From NCBI GenBank assembly GCA_015680685.1, contig MNCI01035640.1, positions 1 through 60,683 of the forward strand: DNA of 60,683 nt. Direction: 5' to 3'. The notes beneath the pieces were generated by a model, which was given only the letters and a program-made list of their open reading frames with translations, had not been told where the DNA came from and made no database searches. This DNA is from Gnetum montanum (taxonomy: Eukaryota > Streptophyta > Gnetopsida > Gnetales > Gnetaceae). Shown piece after piece: positions 1-11,100 of the stretch (positions are counted from its first letter, which is position 1; every line of letters begins with the position of its first letter). Position numbers and translations under genes: made by a program.

Positions 1-366
1 CTTTTATAGAAGAGAAATGTAACACCCTCCTTTCTAGCCTTAGATAAGAGAGCATTACATTGGATAAAGACTATCTAACAAATGATTAGTCATGACAAGG
101 AAACTAGAAATCAAAACAAACCAAAATGATGATAAGAAAGTGAAAGAAAACTTAGGTTAATAGCATGAAAAGAAGAAGAATAAGAAGAAACTAGAACAAT
201 GGAAGAAAATAAAATAAAATAAATGAATATATATCATGAATTTGAAAATTTGGAAATACTCACAAAAATCTAGCAATTCCAAAACATGCTTAACCATGAA
301 TAAAATCCATAATTCAATACAAGAAATATCAAAGAGAGAATCCAATGAAACTTATCCATCAAATGT
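1..366. other. Left flank of element A, no gene recognised
   Basis: AT-rich sequence outside the outermost retrotransposon. Short minus-strand open frames here are low-complexity Phe/Ile-rich translations of A/T runs, with no recognisable domain. It is the pre-insertion target DNA of element A; the first 30 bases contain a TGTAACACCC-like word, as many plant LTRs do, so it may belong to an older element, but nothing confirms that. Confidence 0.5.
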
Positions 367-371
367 CACAT
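367..371. repeat. Left target-site duplication of element A
   Basis: The five bases cacat directly precede the TG start of the left LTR. The same five bases follow the CA end of the right LTR at 59614-59618. A 5-bp duplication is what Ty3/gypsy integrases produce. Confidence 0.95.
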
Positions 372-985
372 TGTAACGATCAAAAACATTGGTGGCTGGG
401 ACACCGAGAGGTTGTTGGGTGAACAGTTTAAGCCCAGAGCCATGCGAGGGCCGTGCTGGAGAGAAATGGAGTGGGGTGCCCTGAATGGTCTGGTCGATCA
501 AATAGGGACTTAATAGGTGTATCTTAACCTTTTCATAAATGCTGGTTTCGAAAGTGAGACACGCAGAGTAGATCGATGATCAATAAATGCAAAATAGTGA
601 AAACAGTGCAAAACAATGATTATAGTAAGGAAATAGCAAATCAAGTTTAGGTGAGAAAGTGCACCGCCCCAAAGGTCACAGATTTGATCCTTTGCCTTGT
701 TGGAAAGTGTACAATAGGTTATGCAACACTTGAGAGACATTGCTTATACTGAATACTACAGTCACAGGTCTTCTACTTGTTGCTCTGTTTGCTACGATGC
801 CAAAATGCTTGACTCAAAAAAGGGATATGTTTGGAGCCAACCAGAGGACTCAAAGGTAAATAGAATGCTCAAAATTCCAACTATGCTCAACTATGCTCTC
901 CGAAAGCCAACTGCACCAAAAAGCCAACCAAAAAGCTAAACATCCAACGCAAAAAAGCCAACCCTTTGAGTGTTGTTTGCCAAGG

Positions 986-993
986 TATTTATA
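986..993 (-). promoter_or_regulatory. TATA box of element A 3' LTR
   Basis: TATAAATA on the minus strand in a GC-richer context. It is repeated at 19049-19056 in the 5' LTR copy. It lies downstream, in element sense, of the palindrome-rich U3 segment, as expected for the LTR promoter. Confidence 0.6.
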
Positions 994-1379
994 GGGCCAG
1001 GAGCAAGAGAGAAACATGGTTTGGATGCCACGTATCCTAGAACCCATGAGGTGCTAACATGTCTGTACTGTGTAGGTGTGCGATGTTGGATGTGAACTTT
1101 GTTACGCTGTGACTATACTGCTGAGACTACATATGCCAAAATCCAGTGTGCTAACAATGTGAGAAAAATTGAGTCTATGCTCGAGGACTATGTCTTCCCT
1201 ACTCTTACAAGAAGGGTCAAGCATAGAAACAATTTTTGGGAGTTGACTAGGGGTATGCAAAAATGAAGTAAAATTGCTGATTTGGCCAAGGAGATGCCAA
1301 AGTGAGAAAGATCATTTCCAACAAGTTCTAGAGCTACCCGAAGACATGTTGATGCTTCCGTACAAGTGTTGCATTACTC

Positions 1380-1968
1380 ATGCTATCGAGCACATTGGCA
1401 TAGCGTAAGTAGCTGCTTGCTATGTTGTGCTACGCTACATAGCGTAGCCACTGGTCTTGACTGAAATTTATGTAGGAGTTGAAAAGCATTTTTCTAAGGC
1501 TTAGTCATGCTAACAACTACAAATTTTTTCCTTCATGTCGGGAAGCCTTCGGACTTGCTGAATTCATGTTTGACACACTATTGTTATTTTTGTATTATTG
1601 CTACACTATGCTATGCTATGTAGCGTAGCACAGCATAGCAGCCAACATACCATGCTTCCTTGCTTAATTCACCATTTTCTAGGAAGAAGCTTTGCTCGCA
1701 GCCTGAGGGCTAAGTGGGGTAGGGAGTTTTGGAGGCTAAAGTCTTTCCAAAGTGCCATTTTCTTGTTGGAATCACTTGACAAGATGGGCCTTTCTGCTCT
1801 ATCTTTGTTATGCTGTGCTACGCTACAAAGTGTAGCATAGCATAGCACCTTGGGCTGACTAGATCTTGACTTATCTTGCAATCATTTTGTTAACCTACAC
1901 TTTGGACACTTGAGTGATTATCTTTCAAGGCTTACTATGCTACACAGTGTAGCATAGCATAGCAGATT
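1380..1968. repeat. Palindromic GCTACGCTA/TAGCGTAGC word array in element A U3
   Basis: At least four clusters of inverted words occur near 1430, 1605, 1815 and 1940. The clearest is GCTACGCTA and TAGCGTAGC separated by two bases. Variants differ mainly by C/T or G/A. The same words recur at 19440-19705 and 59176-59320 in the other LTR copy and at 7930-9860 around the promoter of the antisense gene. The array lies upstream of the LTR TATA box in element sense, where enhancer repeats would sit. Confidence 0.75.
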
Positions 1969-2257
1969 TCTTCATTAGAAAACTTGCTGAACTGTTTTGC
2001 TCATCCTGAACACTTTCGACAAATCCTAGCATGGTCTCTAGGTAGACTGTCAACTGGATCAATTGTCTAGTTGGGTATGTCGGAGAGTCCAACAGGCTTG
2101 TCAGCTTTGGAGATAGAAAACTTGCCTGATTGGATAGTCCATCCTCAATGCCTACATTTTCCTGCTAAACCATCATGATGCTGCACTTGTGGAAATCCTT
2201 GCCCAAATTTCAAGACTCTGCTGAAGCATGAGGGTTAAGAAATTTTATGGTGTTTCA

Positions 2258-2270
2258 TTGGCCCCTCTTT
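2258..2270 (-). other. Polypurine tract of element A with flanking hairpin
   Basis: On the minus strand AAAGAGGGGCCAA immediately precedes the 3' LTR start TGAAACACC. This is the expected position of the plus-strand primer. An inverted repeat encloses it: 2247-2256 pairs perfectly with 2316-2325, and 2267-2280 pairs with 2297-2310 with one mismatch. B and C have the same arrangement. Confidence 0.8.
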
Positions 2271-3688
2271 GTCAATGTCTAGAGGATCCACCTGATAGAC
2301 ATCGACAAAGAATACGAAACACCATGAAGGACAAGACACTAGTATTACTCTCCGGTGGTCACTCAGATGTCACTTTGCTATGCTTGGGAGTATCAAGATA
2401 GTTGTGCAGGAAAAAGAGGGGAAATGATGGACTTGATTGGATAGGTTCAGGAAAAGAAAAAATGAAGCATAGCATGGTCCCTCTGGAGTGCTTGTGAGGG
2501 AATTAGCACGCATGGACATCTTTCTTTTGCTGGCTTCTGACCTCTTGTCGGAATGCTTAGAGATGGTCATTGTGAAACAGCTAGTGCACCATTTGTTTTG
2601 GGCACATGCTCCTATTTTTTTGAGCTCTTTTGCTCTTTTACAGTTTTGTGCTTTTCTTTTGCTGTTTAGCTGTGTCCTCTTGCAAACAACCTTGTTGTTT
2701 TAGGACAAGTGTTTCCTCCCTAAGATGAGTTATGTTACATCCATGTGGGGCTTTGACTTGCCTACAGATGCTTCCCATGCGATGAGCTGCATTATGCGCG
2801 TCATGGACTTTGCGGTTGAGCATATGGGAGGGCTTTACATGTATCAAGAAAGCTTGTAAAAGAGATGTGAAAAGGGAAACTGCGGGTGTAAGAAACGAGA
2901 TGATGAAGGTTAAGAGGAAGGGCAGAATGTGCACTCCTAAGTAGCTAAGCTAGTTAGAGCGATCACCTTGGAAAGTTGTAGTGCCTTGTTCTCTTGGCAA
3001 AATGCATCCCTGACTGATACCATCTCAAGCCATATCCTGTAAGCGCAATAGAAAGCATACCAAAGAAATGTAACCATGAAATGTAGTTAGGTAAAGGTAT
3101 TACTTACTTTAGACATCGCTAAAGTGGTAGGCACTATTGTTGAGGCATGCGACATCTAAAGCAGGAAGGCTAGCAGAAGCTCTGGTAGTGGCAAGTTGAA
3201 GGGGCCAGTATTGAGGGGACTAGGAGTTGCAACGATGCGAGTGCTTAGGAGTCCCTGCCCAAGGCAAACATCATGTAGTTCAGCTGTAAGGTGAGAGTCA
3301 TAATAGCTAAATGTCTTTTGAGCTCAGATGATGGCGGGGATTGGAGGATAGCAATCTTGTGGCTGGGCCATAATAGTACTAGAAATCTAGCAGTAGGCAT
3401 TGACAATGGAAGCTACTACCAAGGTAATAGGCTGTGGTAGTGGTAGCTCCAGAAGGTCAGCAAGATGTCAGACAACATCTCTAGAGGATTAGCAAGATGT
3501 CAGACAACATCTCTAGAGGATCAAGAAGATGCTAAGGGAAGTGGTGTTGCATATGTTTCAGAGGGTGCTTTCTTGTCGTCGTGAACTACATTCTGGAACT
3601 GCAATGCCCCCACCCTAGGTTGGCGTTGTGCACATTTGCTTATTTGTAGGATCATAGATGTAGGCTAAGAGCATTATGCCTCAAACCC
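2271..3688. other. Spacer between integrase and polypurine tract of A
   Basis: About 1.4 kb with no supported gene. It contains a tandem pair of a 32-bp unit at 3459-3521 (AGCAAGATGTCAGACAACAT core), which includes the inverted words GATGT and ACATC. Short ORFs in all frames are interrupted and show no domain. Confidence 0.5.
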
Positions 3689-3955
3689 AGTTTAAGGTCT
3701 TGGTAGACAATCAGATGTACTGGTTTAAGGTCCCAGCAGATTGCAATGTGCTAGTTTAAGGTCCTAGCAGACCACTGTGCTAGTTTAAGTTCCTAACAAA
3801 CCACTATGCTAATTTAAGTTCCTAGCAGACCGTTGTGCTAGTTTAAGATCCCAACAAATGGTGGATGGGCCAGTTTAAGGTCGTAGCGAACCATCTGTGC
3901 CAATTTAACATCATAGTGGATGTTTTGTGCCAGTTTATAGTCATAGTGGACTGTG
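3689..3955 (-). repeat. Cluster of GYC-N6-GRC-TAAACT motifs (A, after integrase)
   Basis: About eight copies, read on the element strand as GTC, six bases, GAC, two bases, TAAACT, spaced about 30-45 bp. Good copies include those ending at 3689 and near 3930-3952. Several copies keep only part of the stem. The cluster begins within about 25 bp of the integrase stop codon. Confidence 0.7.
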
Positions 3956-3975
3956 TTACTTACCTTGCCTCTGCA

Positions 3976-6900
3976 TCAGACGTAGTATGGCTTCAGGTAT
4001 AAGTGGTGCATTAGATTTGCAAACTCTCTACCATCCATGTCTGCCAGTTTAAAGGCTCCATTCTCATAGGATTTTGTAACTATGAATGGGCCTTCCTAGT
4101 TTGCTAAAAACTTGTTTGCATGTTCATGGATACCTTTGAGAACTAGGTCTCACTTTTTTATTGGCCATCGATGTAGGTTGACATGTTGCTTTTGCTACTG
4201 CTTGTCTTGATACCATTCAATACGATCGAGTGTTTGTGCATGCTCTTCGTCTAGGGGGTTAAGGTTGATGATCCTTGACTCATTGTTCTGGGCTTCGTTC
4301 ATGATGCTTAAAAGGATCATTCATAGTGATGGTACCTGTAATTCAAGGGGTAACACTGCTTCAAATTCGTAAACTAGGCTATAGCGAGTCTTACCTGTAG
4401 TCGTTCTGCACATCGTATGGTAGGCCCACAGCACGTAGAGGATTTCCTTGTGCCATCACCTCTTGCTACTGCTAAGCATCTTTTTAAGCAAGTTGATGAT
4501 GACCTTGTTTGTTGCCTCTACCTAACCATTTGCCTATGGGTAGTATGGAAACGAAAAGGATTGCTTGATGCCAAGGTTGCTACAAAAGGTTTTGGTTTCT
4601 GCACTACTAAACTGTGGTCCATTGTCCATCACCATAGTCATGGGAAGACCAAACCTTATTATGATGTTGTCTAAGATAAAGTGGCAAACCTGTTGGGATG
4701 TAGTTTTCCTAAGGGGGATAGCCTCTGCCCACTTTGTAAAATACTCAGTGGCAGTGATGATGAAGCTATGTCTTGCGGAAGACTTAGGTGTTATGGGTCT
4801 TATGATATCTAGTTCCCATCATTGGAATGGCCACGTGATCTGTGTAGGGTGCAACTCAGTAGGTGAAATGTGTATAAGATTTGCATGATGTTGGCATGTA
4901 TCACACATCCTAACTTTAGCAAAGCAATCTCGTTCCATGCGAGGCCAGTAATACCCTAGGCATCTGATTTTAGTTACCATGGCCCTAGGAGCTATGTGTC
5001 CTCCACATAGTCCTTCATGGACTTTGTTAACAATTTCTGTGCCTCTTCCCCACCAATGCAAGTCAACAATATCCCATCAAAGGAGTGTTTGCATAAGGTA
5101 TTATCTCCTACAAGGACATACTATTGTGCTTGTTTTTGGATTGAATCCTTTTGGGCGGATATCAAGTTGTGTGGGGGTTCGCCATGTTGCAAGTAGGCCT
5201 TAACATTAGTGTACCATTCTTGAGCGTCAGTAGCACTTATGGAGGTGATGTTTATTGCTTATTTGATAGGATCTGTGCATTCTATTATTGAAGCAGGTAA
5301 AGTTGCAAACAAGTGTGGTGGCACGTTTAATGCTAGTGTGGCTAAGGCATTTTCTACAGTTCTTTCGCTGCATGGAACATGTTGGATATCTATTGTTGTG
5401 AATTTTTTCAACAAGTTTTTGGCTAAATCACAATAAGGTTGTAAGTGTGAAGCTTTACACGCATAGATTTCAATGATTTGGTTGATGATAAGTTGGGAAT
5501 TTCCTCAAACTGCTAGATGTTGGCTCTTTAATTGTTGAACTGCTAAAAGACCCCTAAGGAGTCCTTTGTACTTAGCTATATTATTTGTATAAAGGAACAC
5601 GAAATGGTAAGAAAAAGGTTGAATGTCCCCTGAGGGGAATGTAATGACGGTGGTAGCACTACCACCATGCATGGTTGAGGCGTCGTCGAAATGCAAAGTG
5701 GTCTCGAAATGTAATGGCATAGGGTTGACACTATTAATATGTTCGTCAGGGAATTCTGGCTCTATGGCTGCCTGATCATCAACAAGTGAGGTTGTAAGCT
5801 ACATAGCTATCGCTTGTGCTTTCGTTGACAATTGGGCTACATAGTGTAAATCAAATTACGCAATTATAGCTTTTCATCGGGCTATCCTACTACTCTCATA
5901 TAAGTTGTTCGTGATAGCTCAAAGTATATTACTCTTGCATATAATGTTAACCTGGCTACGGAACAGGTAGTGTCTCCACTTTTTTAGCGCAAATACTAGG
6001 GAGAGAAAATTCCTTTCCACTTTGTTGTACTTCGTTCGTAGGCTACTAATGCATGGCTCAGGTAATAAACTAAGATTTCAGTGTCATCCTCTCTTTTTTG
6101 GCATAACACTACTACGATAGATGTGTCTGAGGTGGCAAGGTAGATGTGGAAAGGCTTATCCTTCTGTGGTGGGTAAATAGTTGGGAGGTGTTAAAGCTCT
6201 TTCTTTAAGTCATTGAAGGCTTGTTGACATTGTGTTGTCCACTCGAAGTTAACCCCTTATTTAGTAAGTGTTCCATGGGGTGTAACTTGTTGGTTAACCT
6301 TGCTATAAACATTATGATAAACTATATTCTACCTTGTAACCCGCGTAATTCTTTAAGGTTGGTAGGGGGTGCTAGGTTAACGATGGCCTTAACTTTGTTA
6401 GGGTTCACTCATATTCTAGCCTCTGATACTACAAGCCCTAGTATGCATCTGCTTTTTACATTGAAAACACATTTCTTTGGATTGAGTCGCAAGTCATGCA
6501 TGTGACAACGCTGAAGGACTACCTCTAGATTGTTGGGGTGATCAATAGCCATCTTAGACTTGATTGCTATGTTGTCCACATAATCGTTTAGTCTCTCTAT
6601 GAGGTAGTCGCTGAATATGTACGTCATGGCTCATTGATAGGTTACTCTGGCATTTTTGAGATCAAAGGGCATCATAGTGTAACAAAAGGTATCCTAAGGG
6701 GTCATGAAGTAGTCATCAATTGATGCTTTGGATTGATGTGAATTTGATTGTAACCCGAGAACCCATCCATAAAGGATAATAAAGCATGACCAACCATAGT
6801 GTCGATAAGCTGATCAATACTTGGTAGTGGGAAATCATCCTTAATTGTTGCTTTGTTTAGATTCTGAAAGTCTATACAAATTTGTATTCCTCCTATTTTC

Positions 6901-7451
6901 TTAGATACTACAACAATGTTTGATACCCACTCTGAGTAATCGACTGCATGAATGAAGCCTTCTTGGTATAGCTTGGTAATTTCATCACGTACAACTAGTG
7001 TAATTTCTAGTTTAGTTTCCCAAGCCTTTTGTTTAACCAGTTTGATACATCGCTCCAAAACAATGTTATGCTGTATTAGCCATGGGTCTAAGCCCAACAT
7101 GTCATTATAGGACCACACGAACACTTTGACGTTGTCTTGAAAGACTTTGGATACCTCCTTTTGTATTTGTTAATCTATGAGGGAACTAAGTTTTAGTGTC
7201 TTTATTTCCCCCTGGATGTCGTTATAGGTATTTCGATGAGAGGGTCTTCGATCACATCCCTAGCCTCTAAGTCTAAGGGTTGGACCAAATGTTCGAGCCA
7301 ATCTAGGAATGTTTCTAGGGATGTTATAGTGTTATCAGTGGGTGAATCCTAATCTATCAACTCTAAGTTCGGATGTCTTGCAAGCTTACCATGAGGACTT
7401 GTTAAGGTTAAAAGTGAATGTAGATCATGCTGCATGGCCATCTTGTTCAAC
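3976..7451 (-). pseudogene. pol: Element A pol: RT, RNase H, archaeal-type RNase H, integrase (decayed)
   Basis: In element sense the frame opens after a good 3' splice site (pyrimidine-rich tract, then TAG at 7454-7452) and ends at a stop at 3978-3976. RT is at about 7124-6409: the thumb/palm motifs are recognisable, but the catalytic YVDD box reads YVDN (GAC to AAC). RNase H follows at about 6200-5950. A second RNase H lies at about 5750-5300, with the NNIAxYxGLLRGL motif. Integrase has an HHCC finger (HEGLCGGHI, then CDTC) near 5025-4870, TDNGPQF-like core residues read as MDNGPQF, and the DDE glutamate (GAG, 4518-4516). Several in-frame stops, including two beside that glutamate, and frameshifts make it inactive. 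The dual RNase H is diagnostic of Tat-type elements. Confidence 0.85.
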
Positions 7452-7578
7452 CTACCACAATAAGAAAAATCCAAGTCAAGTGATACCTATTTATAGCAAT
7501 AATGTGTAATAAATATTTGCAAAGCAACAATGAAACATGAAATGATTGTCAACTATTTAGCCAAGTTCACAAGCTACT

Positions 7579-7896
7579 AGTTTAAGGTCTTGGCAGACTG
7601 TGAACGGGTTTGAGCATACAAGGGATAGTAACTTTGTCAGTTTAAGGTCATGACAGACTGTAACATTGCAAAATCTAGTTTAAAATAAAAAATGGATACT
7701 AAGGTTCCCAGTTTAAGGTCATGGTAGACCGTACTCATGCTACAATGTATATCAAAATGTAAATTGAGGTTGCTAGTTTAAGGTCTTAGTAGACTGTTAA
7801 TGGGTGGAGTTTGAGAACTAAGGTTACTAGTTTAAGGTCTTTGTGGACTGTGGCATGTAGACTTTGTAAAGGTAGGTTGCTAATTCAAGGTGGGAC
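7579..7896 (-). repeat. Cluster of GYC-N6-GRC-TAAACT motifs (A, before RT)
   Basis: Five well-kept copies and one degenerate copy (near 7880). On the element strand each reads GTC, a six-base loop whose fifth base is A, GAC, CTTAAACT. Spacing is about 50-65 bp. It lies just upstream of the RT ORF in element sense and upstream of the antisense gene's TATA box on the other strand. Confidence 0.75.
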
Positions 7897-8036
7897 GAAA
7901 TTTTCAGTTGGGCCCACTTGTTTGCAAAAAATGATGCTACACTATAGCGGGATTATGACACAATAGTGCTACGCTATATGGGGCATCCCACATTACTTAG
8001 GGTATGAAAATGATAAGTTCTTTTAATCGCATTAGC

Positions 8037-8046
8037 TATAAATAGG
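8037..8046 (+). promoter_or_regulatory. TATA box of the antisense gene in element A
   Basis: TATAAATAGG on the plus strand, about 140 bp before the ATG at 8177. Palindromic GCTACGCTA-type words lie just upstream (7930-7980) and downstream (8100-8150). C has an equivalent TATA box at 43016-43008 on the minus strand and B at 51077-51083. Confidence 0.65.
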
Positions 8047-8176
8047 GGTTTACCCCTAGTAAACTTGTCTTTTTCGTTGTCAGAGAGCAGAGCCTGCATC
8101 CATAGCGTAGCGCGATCATGTCGAGAGAAAGCGAAATAGTGTAGCGTAGTAGCTGACAACATTTGCGAGTGAAACC

Positions 8177-11100
8177 ATGGTACCTAAAGGTGAATGTAAG
8201 TATCAAGGACTCACTAAGGTGGATGAGGTGAAGGACACTCTAGGACGCCTATCCCAGATGCATGCTGAAGTGTGGGAGGAGGCTCCGTCTGCTCGATAAG
8301 TTGCTATGCCGCCCTTGTTTTGTTAGACTACAGTAATCATTATAGATGGAATCCACGTCTTTTGCCACCGTTTCGGTTACTACTTTGTCTGCTACACCAC
8401 CACTATTTTTGGTTGGCAACAGTGGCTGTACCGATGTTACGCTAGAGTTGCATGCGGTATCGCCTTGACCGCCATTGTTGTGACTACTTTGTCATGGGGG
8501 TTTGCGTGATTCTGGATAGCTTAGTGCATGGTTAGCGTAGCATGTCACCCTCAGGAGGGTTTGGCCATCTACGAGATTTGATAGCGTAACATGTGTTTAT
8601 CGTAGTGTAGCGTTAGCTATTTTGTACAACAAAAGTATGGTTGGGACGACTACAACATAGTGAATTCTTTTTTTTGTCTAAATTTTGTAATATTTTTATT
8701 ACACTATGCCAATACATCGTAAGGTTTTTTTTTGTTTAGGTTTGTCACAATGCTACGTTGTTAAATCTGCAATACCGCTACATTGCTGGATTTCTTTCTA
8801 TTAAGTTTGCTACGTGGCAAGTCATGCGTTTGCATTTAAAGTGTTTTTGCATTACACAAGGCTTGATGACTATGCTATGCTACAAGTATTGTGTTGCTAT
8901 GCTACCTATTATTTTTATTCTATTTTGTTTGTTTTTCTTGTTTTAAGAGAGGTTTGTGACTGGGGGGTCATGCTATGCTATATGCAAAGAAAGTGTCATG
9001 CTATGCTATATGTAATTAGAGGTTTATGCTAAACTACGTATAAACCTCACTCTTACATAGTGCTAATGTTTGATTGCTGAAGTGTGGGAGGAGGCTTCGT
9101 CTACTCGATAAGTTGCTATGCCGCCCTTGTTTTGTTAGACTACAGTAATCATTATAGATGGAATCCATGTCTTTTGCCACCGTTTCGGTTACTGCTTTAT
9201 CCGCTACACCACCACTATTGCTGGTTGGCAACAGTGGCTGTACTGATGTTATGCTAGAGTTGCATGCGGTATCGCCTCGACTGCCATTGTTACGACTACT
9301 TTGTCATGGGGGTTTGCGTGATTCTGGATAGCTTAGCGCATGGTTAGCATAGCATGTCACCCTCAGGAGGGTTTGGCCATCACGAGATTTGATAGCATAA
9401 CATGTGTTTATCGTAGTGCAGCATGAGCTATTTTGTACAACAAAAGTATGGTTGGGACGACTACAACATAGTGAATTCTTTTTTTTGTCTAAATTTTGTA
9501 ATATTTTTATTACACTATGCCAATACATCGTAAGGTTTTTGTTTGTTTAGGTTTGTCACAATGCTACGTTGTTAAATCTACAATACCGCTACGTTGCTGG
9601 ATTTGTTTCTATTAAGTTTGCTACGTGGCAAGTCATGCGTTTGCATTTAAGTGTTTTTGCATTACACGAGGCTTGATGATTATGCTATGCTACAAGTATT
9701 GTGTTGCTACGCTACCTATTATTTTTATTCTATTTTTTTTTTTTTCTTGTTTTAAGAGAGGTTTGTGACTGGGGGGTCATGCTATGCTATATGCAAAGAA
9801 AGTGTCATGCTATGCTATATGTAATTAGAGGTTTATGCTACACTACGTGTAAACCTCACTCTTACATAGTGCTAATTTTTAATGCTTCATTGTGCAAGGT
9901 CATGTTGAAGCCCATTTTGATTGTCCTAGAGATTGTGGGCGCTCTGTGCTACCTTAGTGAACCAGTGGCCAATGTTCCTTCTCCCCATATGCATGTGTGG
10001 GGTGGCAGGCAGTCTGGTTTTGGGAGGGTGCATAGGACTTCCTAGAGTTCTTCCTCCACCATTTTAGTGTGATTTTTTGTCGCACTAATCAGCGAACATA
10101 GCAGCCGCAATCACAGAAACCTTGTTGCCTGGGGAAAATTGGGGCATTCTAAAATTTTTGACTGATGGGTCAATTAGGGATAATCGGGTAGAACATTCCA
10201 ACTAGTGCCCAAAAATCTTGAGATGCTTAACTTGGATCTGGGAGATGCCTAGGTATAAGTGCTATCACTTATACAACACGTTGTTCATTGCCTGTCACAT
10301 GGGCACCTGCTTTCAGAACCCATCTGAAATCATTTATTATGTTGGCAGGTGAGTTCTACAAAGGTATTTTATTGCATTATGTGATCCATGCCATGCTAGA
10401 CATAGGTATTAACAATGTATATATACATTTTTTGTGTTACCAGGTTTTTTATTGATAGGAGTGATCTCCACAGTAACACAGACTCCTTGGCACTGACACA
10501 GATGGCCCTACGGGAGTTTTCCTCTACTGGAAATGTGTGGGCTGATGTAATAGGCCAATTTGGGGGTGAGTTCAAAGCCTATCCAACCCAATATTCCCAA
10601 TTTTATAAAAAGTATAAAAAAGCTGATTTGTTGGATAGGGAATGTGCATCCCTTAGGCCGTTCACCGTTGAAGACATGTTGGTGGATCTCCCACCATTTT
10701 TGATGCCATTTAAACTTGGTATGCTAAAGTGTGAATTCACTATTACATGTTCGAATGATGTTCATTTTTTTTGCTAACTTTTTTTTGTGAACTGTTTCAA
10801 TGACAAAGAAATCCTAAGAGGTGACTGTGATCACCTCTAGGCACAACGAAGCGAACCTCTTTTTCAAGTACAGGGAGGTGGAGGAGACCTAGTGTTGGCT
10901 CTGCAATGGGACCCCAACCATGCTTGTCCACAACCTTCAGGAGACTAGGCTTATGAACTTGTTTTTGGCCATCAACCCGAACGTCCTGCCTACCGAAATG
11001 CTTTCCCTAGCCGACTCCTCCAAAAAAGCAGATCTCTTCCACACACATGTTCACGGTGTGCCTGTGGTGTTTAAAATCAATAACCAATTATTTGAAAATA

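Larger units (their letters stand above)
372..2257 (-). repeat. Element A 3' LTR
   Basis: This LTR starts TGTAAC and ends GTTTCA on the plus strand. It matches 18422-19798 plus 59106-59613 along its length. On the element's strand U3 is on the right (about 1000-2257) and U5 on the left. A TATA box, TATAAATA, lies at 993-986 on the minus strand. Confidence 0.95.

Noticed and set aside
1598-1881. Overlapping ORFs on both strands in A's 3' LTR.
   Set aside because: They lie in the palindrome-rich U3 and are broken or absent in the other LTR copy.
2258-2275. TTGGCCCCTCTTTG after the LTR read as a primer binding site, implying that A and B run on the plus strand.
   Set aside because: gag, protease and pol of A and B are all on the minus strand, the complement is a good polypurine tract, and real primer sites occur at the other LTR ends.
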